Part shown: piece by piece, positions 54,825 to 63,578 of the stretch | How the letters are laid out: each line of letters opens with the position of its first letter | Position numbering within the stretch: position 1 is the stretch's first letter | Assembly: GCF_016908115.1 (NCBI RefSeq) | Contig: NZ_JAFBDH010000002.1 | Location: forward strand, 62,001 to 126,000 | Source: Peptoniphilus gorbachii | GTDB taxonomy: Bacteria; Bacillota; Clostridia; Tissierellales; Peptoniphilaceae | Reading direction: 5' to 3' | Length of the DNA stretch: 64,000 nucleotides | Translations under genes and position numbers: made by a program | The notes under the pieces: generated by a model | What the model saw: the letters and a program-made list of their open reading frames with translations, nothing else | Told to the model about the DNA's origin: nothing | Databases searched by the model: none

Positions 54825-56538
54825 TTAGATTATTCTTGTACCTGTCTACAAGCTCCCTTATACTAACTTCGATCTCTCTTAAAAAGTCTTCTTTATCTAC
54901 TTCGCCAGAGCTAATCTTTGCAAGTTTCATTTCCCATTCAGATGTTGTTTCTGCTGATTTAAACTTATCCTCTACAATCGATACAAGTCTATTGCCTTTT
55001 TCTGTTACAAGTAAATTTTTCTTATCTCTTCTTATGAGATCCTTATGGATAAGATTTTCAATAATTCCTGCTCTTGTAGCTGGTGTTCCTAAGCCTTTCC
55101 TTTCTACTTCTACATCTTTATCTAGTGATTCAATCCCTGCATTCTCCATAGCCTTTAAAAGTGTATCTTCATTATAATGACTTGGAGCTTTGGTAAATTT
55201 CTCCGATATATTTTTAGAAGTTAGCTTAATTTTATCTCCAGTCTTTACATCTGGTAATTCATTTTCTTGTCTTTTCTTTCCATAGGTCTTTAGATACTTT
55301 GTATAACCTTCATCGATTACAGTCTTGCCACTTGCATTAAAGTTAAACTTGTCATATTCATATCTGATTTTTCTACTAGATTCCTTTAAGTTATCCGAAC
55401 ATGAAGCAAGTAATTTATCCTTAATTAAATTATAGATTTTGCTTTCTTTATCAGATAAATCTTTGGCTTTTCCAATACCTGATATAGTAGGAATAATTGC
55501 ATAGTGGTCTGTAACCTTAGATGAATTAAAAATAGACTTAAAGTTTGATTCGTTGATTTTAAAATCTTCTTCAAGTCCTTCTAATAAATCTTTTATAGTA
55601 TTAACCATATCTTCAGTTAAATACCTGCTATCTGTTCTTGGGTATGTGATTAGCTTTTTTTCATACAAACCTTGTGCTAGATTTAAAGTATCATTTGCTG
55701 AATACCCAAAATATTTATTTGCTTCTCTTTGTAAGGTAGTGAGATCATAAGGCTTATCTGGTTTTGTACTTATTTCTTTATCTTCTACCTCTGTAATAAC
55801 TATTTCATCTTCTAGTAGATTTAATAGTTGCTCTGCAACTTCAATTTTATCAATCCTATCTGATACAAGTTTTAATTCTCCATAAGATAGGTCTACCGTA
55901 TAATATTTTTGCTTCTTAAATAGGTTTATTTCGCTATCTCTTTTAGCTATTAAATATAGAGTTGGTGTTTGTACTCTACCAACAGAATATGTTTCCTTGT
56001 AAATGCAAGAATAAAGCCTACTTAAATTCATTCCTACAAGCCAATCTGCAATGGCTCTTGCACTTGCTGATCTATATAAGTCTTCAAAGTTTTCTCCGTC
56101 TTTAAGATTTCTAAATCCATCTTCAATAGCTTTGTTTTCCATTGAAGATATCCAAAGTCTTTGAATCTTCTTTTTACATTTAGCTTGATTATATACAAGC
56201 TTAAAAATAAGCTCTCCCTCTCTTCCAGCATCACAAGCATTTATAACTGTGTCGATGTTCTTATCATTTAAAAGTTTCTTTAAAACTCCATATTGTTTTT
56301 TAGTGTTTTTAGATACTTCATAAATATATTCTTCTGGAATTATAGGAAGATTTTCTATTGTCCATTTCTTCCATTTTTCGTCTATCTTATCGGGACTTGC
56401 CATTTGAATTAAATGACCTACACACCAAGAAACAATGTATCCATTCCCCTCATAATATCCGTTTTTTCTTGTTCTTGCTCCAATTACTTTTGCAATTGTA
56501 ACTGCTACACTTGGCTTTTCTGCTATTACTAACTTCAT
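54817..56538 (-). CDS. topB: DNA topoisomerase III
   Basis: 573 residues from ATG 56538 (GGAGG five bases upstream). N-terminal Toprim domain (KLVIAEKPSVAVTIAKVIGA; NACDAGREGELIF), type IA core with SVGRVQTPTLYLI, and the active-site Tyr in KLITYPRTDSRYLTEDMV (~302). C-terminal PATRAGIIENLIHKDLIRRD. ICE-encoded TopB proteins assist strand unlinking in transfer. Shorter than chromosomal TopB (about 650-730), as usual in ICEs. Confidence 0.95.
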   Translation of the reverse strand: MKLVIAEKPSVAVTIAKVIGARTRKNGYYEGNGYIVSWCVGHLIQMASPDKIDEKWKKWTIENLPIIPEEYIYEVSKNTKKQYGVLKKLLNDKNIDTVINACDAGREGELIFKLVYNQAKCKKKIQRLWISSMENKAIEDGFRNLKDGENFEDLYRSASARAIADWLVGMNLSRLYSCIYKETYSVGRVQTPTLYLIAKRDSEINLFKKQKYYTVDLSYGELKLVSDRIDKIEVAEQLLNLLEDEIVITEVEDKEISTKPDKPYDLTTLQREANKYFGYSANDTLNLAQGLYEKKLITYPRTDSRYLTEDMVNTIKDLLEGLEEDFKINESNFKSIFNSSKVTDHYAIIPTISGIGKAKDLSDKESKIYNLIKDKLLASCSDNLKESSRKIRYEYDKFNFNASGKTVIDEGYTKYLKTYGKKRQENELPDVKTGDKIKLTSKNISEKFTKAPSHYNEDTLLKAMENAGIESLDKDVEVERKGLGTPATRAGIIENLIHKDLIRRDKKNLLVTEKGNRLVSIVEDKFKSAETTSEWEMKLAKISSGEVDKEDFLREIEVSIRELVDRYKNNLNE

Positions 56539-56554
56539 TAATACCTCCATAAAT

Positions 56555-56586
56555 AAAAAAAAGAGCGAAAGATTTCTCTCTCGCTC
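56555..56586 (-). terminator. Terminator between abiE and topB
   Basis: On the minus strand GAGCGA and TCGCTC with extended AG/CT pairing, followed by eight T. It lies between the abiE operon and topB, so topB needs its own promoter or read-through. Confidence 0.75.
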
Positions 56587-56593
56587 AAAATAT

Positions 56594-56625
56594 TTCTCCC
56601 GAATATCGTATTATTTTCGGGAGAA
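56594..56625. repeat. Second AbiEi-type inverted repeat, after the toxin gene
   Basis: TTCTCCCGAATAT and ATTTTCGGGAGAA are 13-bp arms (one mismatch) around six bases. Same arms and spacer length as the operator at 58231-58262. It lies immediately after the toxin stop and near the topB terminator. Confidence 0.8.
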
Positions 56626-56630
56626 TTCTA

Positions 56631-57614
56631 TTACTTATTAATTTCTTTTTCTAGTTCTTGAAGAACTTTTATAATCTCTTCAAATTTTGGATATTCTCCA
56701 TATATCATTTCTGACATAGCCTTATAATCTTTTTCTATTTCAGAAAATCGGTATTTTCTTGGGACTAATTTTAATCTACCATCTAATGCTTCTTCATACC
56801 TTGCCCACTTCCTAGGATAAAACTTCATTTTGAATTCAGTTACTTTCTTTAATAACTCCTTATCCTCTAAGGCTCTGTCTTTGAAATCTGAATTTGCTAT
56901 TTTATATAAGTCATAAAAGTGTCTTGCATACCTATGTGGCATAGGAGAAGATTCTGGTCTATTTGCTTCGTGGTGTAAAATTGTTGCTTTTTCCCAAAAG
57001 GTTCTCTCTGCTGATACTGTTCTTATGCAAGTTTTTTCTTTAAATACATTTGGATAAGCTTCTCCAATTATCGGCAAGATTCCCACTTCAATTGCAGGTG
57101 TCCATGCTGCAAGACTTCCTATTTCAAGTCTTATATTTTGTGTCAAATAATTAGATTCAAAAATTTTAGGATATTTACATAGAATTGTTTGTGGATCTAT
57201 ACTATCTATAGAAAATTCAAAACCTAAGTTCTTTAAATCTTGTTCTAAGACTTTTAATAATTCATCTTTTAAAAATATTTCTGTCTTTTCATTAACTTCT
57301 TTATTGAATTTATCCTGTTTGGTATTTGACCTTTCAATCCATGGTTCTTTTTCTTCATAGCCTAATACTCGCCAATCTAAGATTAGATCTATATCTTCAG
57401 AAAATCTTTCTATAAGTCCAAAACACTTTGAAAGTGATGTTCCACCCTTAAAGGTTAAATATTCTTTCCATTTATTTTCATTAAATAGATAGTCTAAGAT
57501 AAAAGTAACCCAATAGTCTTTTTCAATGACTGCTTCAGATATATTTTTCTTTCTTGCAGTATTGACTATTAAAACTCTTAAATCGTCCTTGTTTTCTATA
57601 TAAAACTTATTCAT
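56631..57614 (-). CDS. abiEii: AbiEii-type toxin (nucleotidyltransferase)
   Basis: 327 residues from ATG 57614, overlapping the antitoxin gene by eight bases. The nucleotidyltransferase core has LTFKGGTSLSKCFGLIERFS, then EDIDLILDWR (GGTSLS-x-D-x-D) and a C-terminal region with RFARHFYDLYKIANS-like sequence. AbiEii toxins modify RNA substrates and cause growth arrest on phage infection. In ICEs the pair stabilises the element and gives phage abortive infection. Confidence 0.93.
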   Translation of the reverse strand: MNKFYIENKDDLRVLIVNTARKKNISEAVIEKDYWVTFILDYLFNENKWKEYLTFKGGTSLSKCFGLIERFSEDIDLILDWRVLGYEEKEPWIERSNTKQDKFNKEVNEKTEIFLKDELLKVLEQDLKNLGFEFSIDSIDPQTILCKYPKIFESNYLTQNIRLEIGSLAAWTPAIEVGILPIIGEAYPNVFKEKTCIRTVSAERTFWEKATILHHEANRPESSPMPHRYARHFYDLYKIANSDFKDRALEDKELLKKVTEFKMKFYPRKWARYEEALDGRLKLVPRKYRFSEIEKDYKAMSEMIYGEYPKFEEIIKVLQELEKEINK

Positions 57615-58218
57615 TTTGACCCTCACAAATTTCCCTTATCACTTCATATATCCATGCTGGCACTGATTTTGATTCGTTCATTAAGTCTATTCTTTCTTTT
57701 TCAGTTAAGTTTTCTCTTATCTTTTGCATAACTTCGCTTGTTATATTTTCTTTACCCAAAGACTTAATTGCTTGAATTATAGTCGCTGTCTTCAAAGACA
57801 TATTAGCAATTTCTCCTGGATTTACTTTTTTAAATTCTAAAACCGTATCTCCAATTTTATATTCTTTATATCTGCCACTAGATATATATTTATAGTGAGT
57901 TGGTACTTGTGTTGAAAGTCCTAATAGGTTTAAGGCTGTGCTATTAAATGGTGCAATATTCCAATTGTATTTTCTTGCTATAGCAAGTGCTAATTCGTGA
58001 ATTGATACTGCTTCATACTCTCCAATTAATTCACTGTATATTGGATTATAATAGAATCCATTAATTACTCTTTTTATTTTATTTTCACTAACTAGTTGAT
58101 TTAAAGTTCTACGAACAGTTTCATTTCCTGCTATATCTAAGAAATCATTGTTTATAAAAACTTTTCTGCTATCAAAATCATTAATTCTATTTTTTATTTG
58201 ATCTAAATAGGAATTCAT
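57607..58218 (-). CDS. abiEi: AbiEi-type antitoxin/repressor
   Basis: 203 residues from ATG 58218 (AGGTGG upstream). N-terminal winged helix (NETVRRTLNQLVSENKIKRV, then NGFYYNPIYSELIGEYEAVS) and C-terminal antitoxin domain (NIAPFNSTALNLLGLSTQVP; YKIGDTVLEFKKVNPGEIAN). AbiEi proteins bind inverted repeats in their promoter; such a repeat lies just upstream. Coupled to the toxin gene. Confidence 0.93.
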   Translation of the reverse strand: MNSYLDQIKNRINDFDSRKVFINNDFLDIAGNETVRRTLNQLVSENKIKRVINGFYYNPIYSELIGEYEAVSIHELALAIARKYNWNIAPFNSTALNLLGLSTQVPTHYKYISSGRYKEYKIGDTVLEFKKVNPGEIANMSLKTATIIQAIKSLGKENITSEVMQKIRENLTEKERIDLMNESKSVPAWIYEVIREICEGQNE

Positions 58219-58230
58219 TTTGCACCACCT

Positions 58231-58262
58231 TTCTCCCGAATATTGTATCATATTCGGGAGAA
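58231..58262 (-). promoter_or_regulatory. AbiEi operator
   Basis: Perfect 13-bp inverted repeat TTCTCCCGAATAT / ATATTCGGGAGAA around six bases, ending 12 bases before the antitoxin ATG. Matches the known mode of AbiEi autoregulation by inverted repeats. Confidence 0.8.
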
Positions 58263-58292
58263 ATAATCAATTTAGATTAAATTTTCATATCC

Positions 58293-59153
58293 TTATAATA
58301 GTTCATCATCTTCATCTAAAGACTCTTCATGACTTTCTTCATTGTCAGATTCATCTTCTGACTCACTAATATAATCCTCATCATCTTCTTCAAAGTCTTC
58401 CAACATTCTATCTTCTTTTGCTTTAACTACCTTAAAATAGTATCCTGCTCCTACTACTCCTCCAATTACAAGTGAAACAATTAGAAATGAACCTATTCCA
58501 CTTTTCTTTTCTTCTTTTACTGGAACAGCCTTGGGCTCTTCTTTTTTCACTTCTTCTTTCTTAGGCTCTTCAACCTTTATAGTGTTTTTATTTTCTGATT
58601 CAATCATATTAAGTAGGTCTTGCTCTCCTACTTCTGTCAATAACCTTACATTATCTTGATTTGATGAGTGATCCACTATTAGATGCATAGTTTTTCCACT
58701 TTTAGTTTGAAATGTTAAAAATTGTCTTACATCTACTGGATTTTCTTTATCTTTTTCTGTGTCTCCACTTGGTGTAATATCTTTTCCATTCCTATCTACA
58801 TTTTCAATTACTGAACCTCTTGCCTTATTTTCCTGTGTCGCAAGATTATTTACTGCCTTTGTATTACCACCTTTTACAAGCGGTGTTTTCTTAGGAGGAT
58901 TATTTGAAGGCTTATTTGTTTCACTTGTATTTCCTGGTATTCTTGGAACATCTTGATAAGGAATTTCTTCTTTTGATGGTGTAAAAACATCATCTTTCAA
59001 CATTTGTTCAAATTCTTCTTTTTGTGGTTCATAGATTGATTCATTTTGACTTTCTATTTGTCCTTCATTTGTCATCGCAAATGTAGTTGCTGGTACTGTA
59101 AATGTAAAAAGGAGTAACGCTATGGCTACTCCTCGTTTAATGCTCTTATTCAT
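58293..59153 (-). CDS. CD1107-family (DUF4366) mobile-element protein
   Basis: A 286-residue exported membrane protein. Signal peptide KSIKRGVAIALLLFTFTVPA then TTFA; Pro/Lys-rich segment; DUF4366 core (about 140-195) with DVRQFLTFQTKSGKTMHLIV and NVRLLTEVGEQDLLNMI; a Lys/Glu/Pro stretch; one transmembrane helix (FLIVSLVIGGVVGAGYYF, ~225-245); and a very acidic cytoplasmic tail. Conserved in C. difficile CTn-type ICEs near topB and the NlpC gene. Probably a type IV secretion accessory factor. Confidence 0.9.
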   Translation of the reverse strand: MNKSIKRGVAIALLLFTFTVPATTFAMTNEGQIESQNESIYEPQKEEFEQMLKDDVFTPSKEEIPYQDVPRIPGNTSETNKPSNNPPKKTPLVKGGNTKAVNNLATQENKARGSVIENVDRNGKDITPSGDTEKDKENPVDVRQFLTFQTKSGKTMHLIVDHSSNQDNVRLLTEVGEQDLLNMIESENKNTIKVEEPKKEEVKKEEPKAVPVKEEKKSGIGSFLIVSLVIGGVVGAGYYFKVVKAKEDRMLEDFEEDDEDYISESEDESDNEESHEESLDEDDELL

Positions 59154-59167
59154 TTTTCTATCCTTTC

Positions 59168-60751
59168 TTATTTTACATTTTTAAATACATAGACTGCTTT
59201 TCTAGTATTGTCCCATTCTATTGTTTGGTTTTTACCATCTTTAATATCCCCATGACTAGCTCCAAAAGCTTTTGCAATGTTTGAAATTGAAGCATGAATT
59301 CTTCCATTTATAATAACTGGCTTAACATCTGAATTGTAGACCTTTCCATCTGAATCTTTCATAACACCAGTATCAATATTTAGTCTTAATGTCTTTTTAG
59401 CCAGGATATTATTCTCTTTATTTGAGAAAATGGCTTCACGAGTAGAGTTGTCATACTCAACATTAAAACCTAGAGTATAGGCAATATATCTAACTGGAAT
59501 CATAGTTCTTCCTTGATCCACATAAGTTTTTACATCCATATAGACTGTTGTCTTACCATCTTTGTTAATAATGTTATAAAAGTTTTTGTCTACTTGGAAA
59601 ACTGCAAATTCTTTTTCATTTTTAACTTGTTTTTTACCTTGTTGTTCCTCTTGCTTTTTCATCTTGTTAAGATCAATTTGATTTAGAATGTTCTTGTCAT
59701 CAGCTTTCAATAGTTCGTCCCATTTTTTATCTTGAGATTTATTATCTTCTTTCTTCTCTTTATTTTCTTTTTGGAGTTTTAGAAGTTCATCTAATTTCTT
59801 AGATAAGTCTTGGTTTATATTTTTTTCTTTTTCATCTTTAGCTTGCTTTTCAAGTTCTTCTTTAGCTTTTTTATTTGCTTCCTCGATTAACTTCTTTGCT
59901 TCTTCAATTTTCTTATCTAATTCTTCTTTTAGCTTTTTAATTTCTTCTTCAGAAGCTTTTTGTTTTTCTTCTAGTTCTTTAATTTTCTCTTCTAATTCTT
60001 TTTTTGTATTTTCAGAAGATTCTTTTAAACTATCAATAGCCTTTTGAAGCTCTTCAATCTTCTTAAAGCATTCTGACTTAGAATTTTCTGTTTCTTTCTT
60101 TTTAGACTCTAATTCTTTTATCTTATTATCTTTTTCATCAAGAGCTTTTTCCAACCCCTTAATTTTATTATCTTTATCCTCAATTTCTTTAGTCTTCTTT
60201 GCAAGTTCCTCTTCTAAAGACTCAAGATTTTCTTGCATTTCTTTGATTTTATTTTCGTTTTTATCGGTATTCTCTTTCTCAGCTTCTAACTCCCATTTTG
60301 TAGATGAATAATCTTCTTTTAGTTTTACATTTTCATCTTGTAATCTTTTTAATTCATCTTTAAGCTGAGTAATTTCTGCTATTAGTTCATCATTGTTAGA
60401 ATTTTTAAGTTCCTCAATTTCTTTATTCAATTGAGCAATCTTATTATCTTTATCTCTAATCTCTTCTTCTAGCTTAGCTTTTTCTTGTTTCAGTTTCTCT
60501 CCATTATCTTTGCAAGATTCTAACTTTCCCTTTAACTCATCTATTTTTGATTGGTCTTCTTGTTTCTTATCATTTAAGTCTTTGATCTGATTTTCTAAAT
60601 CACTAATTTTACTTATTGAACTTTCTATCACTTTTTTACTACCATCTGTATCATCAGCTTTAGCTAGTACATTAGTAGTTGAGGTTGATGTTAAAACTAA
60701 TAAAAGAGCCATAAAAAAGGCTCTTAGTGTGTTCGTATTAAATTTCTTCAT
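59168..60751 (-). CDS. Secreted coiled-coil protein with copper-amine-oxidase-like domain
   Basis: A 527-residue protein. Signal peptide (TLRAFFMALLLVLTSTSTTN then VLA) at 1-30; an uninterrupted coiled-coil from about 35 to 350 rich in Glu/Lys/Leu; then a stalk-type domain (about 385-527) with VDQGRTMIPVRYIAYTLGFN and VYNSDVKPVIINGRIHASIS, typical of copper-amine-oxidase N-terminal-like domains on Firmicute cell surfaces. Lies between CD1107 and DUF4315 genes, where a surface mating or adhesion factor would fit. It overlaps the DUF4315 gene by 14 bases. Confidence 0.85.
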   Translation of the reverse strand: MKKFNTNTLRAFFMALLLVLTSTSTTNVLAKADDTDGSKKVIESSISKISDLENQIKDLNDKKQEDQSKIDELKGKLESCKDNGEKLKQEKAKLEEEIRDKDNKIAQLNKEIEELKNSNNDELIAEITQLKDELKRLQDENVKLKEDYSSTKWELEAEKENTDKNENKIKEMQENLESLEEELAKKTKEIEDKDNKIKGLEKALDEKDNKIKELESKKKETENSKSECFKKIEELQKAIDSLKESSENTKKELEEKIKELEEKQKASEEEIKKLKEELDKKIEEAKKLIEEANKKAKEELEKQAKDEKEKNINQDLSKKLDELLKLQKENKEKKEDNKSQDKKWDELLKADDKNILNQIDLNKMKKQEEQQGKKQVKNEKEFAVFQVDKNFYNIINKDGKTTVYMDVKTYVDQGRTMIPVRYIAYTLGFNVEYDNSTREAIFSNKENNILAKKTLRLNIDTGVMKDSDGKVYNSDVKPVIINGRIHASISNIAKAFGASHGDIKDGKNQTIEWDNTRKAVYVFKNVK

Positions 60752-60977
60752 TATGAATGTTCTCCTTTTCTTTTAATTTTTCTTCTCTTTTTCTATCATT
60801 GATTTTCTCCATTAATTCTTCCAAGCTAATATTGTTCCTCCTAAGAGTTACAATTATTTCTTCATTTTCAACTTGTATTTCTTCATCGCAAATTTCCTTG
60901 TATTTTGCATTTAAATCTTTCAATTTCTCTTCTATTTTTTTCTTTTTGTTTCTAATACTAATAAGTTTTCTGTTCAC
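60738..60977 (-). CDS. DUF4315 protein
   Basis: 79 residues from GTG 60977 (GGGAG upstream). Helical: NRKLISIRNKKKKIEEKLKD, then LNAKYKEICDEEIQVENEEI and TLRRNNISLEELMEKIN. This matches DUF4315, a small coiled-coil protein always found beside the NlpC and CD1107 genes in this ICE class. Its end overlaps the coiled-coil gene. Confidence 0.85.
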   Translation of the reverse strand: MNRKLISIRNKKKKIEEKLKDLNAKYKEICDEEIQVENEEIIVTLRRNNISLEELMEKINDRKREEKLKEKENIHNEEI

Positions 60978-60991
60978 ATAATATCTCCCTT

Positions 60992-63571
60992 CTATCTTGG
61001 TCTTCCAAAACCATAAAAGTGTGATTTCCAATATTTTGAATTTATTGATGTGTATTGAATTGGATCTCCTGCGTGAATCATCATTCCGTTACCTGCGTAT
61101 ATTCCCACGTGAGATATTGGTGTTCCACTGTTATATGTTGAATGGAAAAATATAATATCTCCAGGTTGAGCTTCACTTGGACTTACTGGATTACAATAGT
61201 CTTTGTATATTCTCCATGCAGTTGTTCTTGGCATTCTTTTTACTCCTGACTTTGTAAATGACCAACATACAAATCCTGAGCAGTCAAAGTTAGATGGTCC
61301 ACTTGCTCCAAACACATATCTTTTGCCTATATGTTTTTCTGCTTCATTAAAAAGAGCCTTGGCAGTAGCTGAATCAAAAGCAAGACCAGGATTTCCAAAG
61401 TTTGGATTATCTACTATTTCTCCTAAGTCCCCATTACCTGATCCAAAAACATCACCCATATTCCCCTTAGCTTCAAGAAGAGCTTCATAATGAACTACAT
61501 TGTCTGGATAATCTTTAAATATTTCCCTAACAACTTCATCCATTTCTTTTTTCTTTAAAGTTACAATTAACTTTTTATATTCGTACTCTTCTTTTTCATA
61601 GCTAGTATAAGGATTACCACGACTATCATATCTTGTTCTTGCTACTGTTCTTGTTCTAATTTCAATTTCTTCCTTAAAATCAAGCTTATACATCTTATCG
61701 AAAAGATCTTTTAAAATTCCTTTTACTTCAGATGCTGATTTTACTTCTCCACATCTTGAAGTTATATAGGATAAAAGTTCATGGGTATTATGACCAATTT
61801 CTCCTTCTTTGTTTATGATATATTCGTCATATCCAGGGTGACTTGTCTTTACACTTTCGATTTGTGATTGTAGGTCATACTCCATTGATGAAAATTCTTG
61901 ATTAACTTCACTTAGAACTGTATCTTGTGATAGGTATGTTGTTGTCATTACTGAGTTAACAGAGTTACTTAATCCACTCATACCAACACTTCCACCACCA
62001 ATCATGATTGATAGCATAAGACCTATTCCTATTACTAGAAATAGAACCATCTTACTTTTTCTTACGATTAGCTCTTTAGAAGCCTTACCTAAACTTAAAA
62101 TAGCTTTTTTAACTCTATCCACAAGTCTGGTTTCGTGCTTTTTAGCTATCATGCTTTTCATTTGTTTTCTCTGGTAAAACTTCTTAAATCTATTTTTCTT
62201 TATATAGGCATCTGACTTTTTTAAATCTTCCAAGCCACTTTTAAACTCCAACTTGCTTTTTCTCTTTTTTATTTTTTTATCAAGTTTAGATAGCTTTTTT
62301 AAGGACTTTTTCTTTTTGTCTAACTTATACTTCCTTATTCCATGCTGGAGTTTAGAGCTTACATTAGCGACTTTTTCTCCAGATTCTACACCAGTATTGT
62401 CAGATCCTGAACTTAGATAATCTCTCACTAACTCTGATGACTTAGCTCCAGATAATAAAACCCCAGAAGATAGACTTCCTTTAGTTTTATTCTTTAAAAT
62501 ATTATCCTTTAGCTTGCTTTTAGACTTTTCAAGCTCTCCAATCTTTTTATCTGATATAAAATCTTTAACATCTTGTGCTTTCTTAGAATCTTTCGTTGTA
62601 ACTTTCTTAGATTCATTTTTTAATTTATCAATTTTCTTTAGAGTGAATTTATCACTTTCATAATTTTTTCTCTTGTAGTAAGTCTTCTTTTTATTAACTT
62701 TCTTTTGTTCTGAAAGTTTAAGGCTTGTTTCCTTTTCATCTTTTATAAATTCTTGATTATTGTCTTTAAGCTCAGAATTGTCAAAAGTCTTATCTGTATC
62801 AATTTCGCTTAGCTTATTTTCTTTATCTATCTCTTTAGAAATTTTTTCCTTATCTCTAAACTTCTTTTCTTGATAAAGTTTCTGCTTTTGCTTTTTATCG
62901 ATATTAGTATTACTTTCGTTCTTACTTACTTCATCTTTAACAAGCTTATCTTTTCTATATATTCTCTTGCTCTTCCTTGCTTCAATAGGTTTATCTTCGC
63001 TTGTGTGGATTCGCTTAGACTCTTTCTCGTTAATTTTGTCTTGGAATTTATCCTTACTATGGATAAGTTTATCCTCATAATTTTTAAGAACTTGTATTTT
63101 ACTTGATGTCTTCTTATTGCTTTTTGGTTGAACCTTAGCTGAAATATCATCTGTTGTTAATTTATTAGAATTAATATTTCTACTGTTTTCACTATCAAAA
63201 TTCACCTTTTTGAAGTCTACATCTAAATCTTCATCAAGTTTAAAGCTTTCATCTGCCCTTATTTCAAGATTAGCTTGTTTTGTTTCTCCAGCCTTATTCT
63301 TATTATCTAAAACTTCTTTTCTAATTCTTTCCTTGTTTTTAGACTTCTGAAAATCTTTTAGTTTATCTTGTTTTTGATCTTTAACTAATACATTCTCATG
63401 GATAAGTTTAGATTCTTTTTCTGAAATTTTATCTCCGAACCTATCCTTAGTCTTAATAATCTTATTGGTATAATCATCTGAATGAACAAGTTTACTATCC
63501 ATGTTTTTTTCAGGAGCGTCCCTATTTCGTATAATTTTCTTTTGAAAATCTTTTTTTAGTTTTTTATCCAT
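60992..63571 (-). CDS. NlpC/P60 peptidoglycan hydrolase of the transfer system (CD1108-like)
   Basis: 859 residues. A Lys-rich cytoplasmic N-terminus (~1-500) with repeated blocks of the type KDRFGDKISEKESKLIH / KDKFQDKINEKESKRIH; one transmembrane helix (MVLFLVIGIGLMLSIMIGGG, ~512); an extracellular region; and a C-terminal NlpC/P60 domain (~735-859) with catalytic Cys in SNFDCSGFVCWSF (~763), His in ISHVGIYAGNG and MMIHAGDP. It opens the cell wall for the mating channel, like VirB1/Tn916 Orf14. The long basic N-terminus is unusual and may bind DNA or nucleic-acid partners. Confidence 0.92.
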   Translation of the reverse strand: MDKKLKKDFQKKIIRNRDAPEKNMDSKLVHSDDYTNKIIKTKDRFGDKISEKESKLIHENVLVKDQKQDKLKDFQKSKNKERIRKEVLDNKNKAGETKQANLEIRADESFKLDEDLDVDFKKVNFDSENSRNINSNKLTTDDISAKVQPKSNKKTSSKIQVLKNYEDKLIHSKDKFQDKINEKESKRIHTSEDKPIEARKSKRIYRKDKLVKDEVSKNESNTNIDKKQKQKLYQEKKFRDKEKISKEIDKENKLSEIDTDKTFDNSELKDNNQEFIKDEKETSLKLSEQKKVNKKKTYYKRKNYESDKFTLKKIDKLKNESKKVTTKDSKKAQDVKDFISDKKIGELEKSKSKLKDNILKNKTKGSLSSGVLLSGAKSSELVRDYLSSGSDNTGVESGEKVANVSSKLQHGIRKYKLDKKKKSLKKLSKLDKKIKKRKSKLEFKSGLEDLKKSDAYIKKNRFKKFYQRKQMKSMIAKKHETRLVDRVKKAILSLGKASKELIVRKSKMVLFLVIGIGLMLSIMIGGGSVGMSGLSNSVNSVMTTTYLSQDTVLSEVNQEFSSMEYDLQSQIESVKTSHPGYDEYIINKEGEIGHNTHELLSYITSRCGEVKSASEVKGILKDLFDKMYKLDFKEEIEIRTRTVARTRYDSRGNPYTSYEKEEYEYKKLIVTLKKKEMDEVVREIFKDYPDNVVHYEALLEAKGNMGDVFGSGNGDLGEIVDNPNFGNPGLAFDSATAKALFNEAEKHIGKRYVFGASGPSNFDCSGFVCWSFTKSGVKRMPRTTAWRIYKDYCNPVSPSEAQPGDIIFFHSTYNSGTPISHVGIYAGNGMMIHAGDPIQYTSINSKYWKSHFYGFGRPR

Positions 63572-63578
63572 ATCACAC

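Noticed and set aside
59168-60751. Repetitive Glu/Lys tract as a possible tandem DNA repeat or CRISPR
   Set aside because: The repetition is heptad-like amino-acid composition without constant DNA repeat units or spacers. No CRISPR array is seen anywhere in the window.
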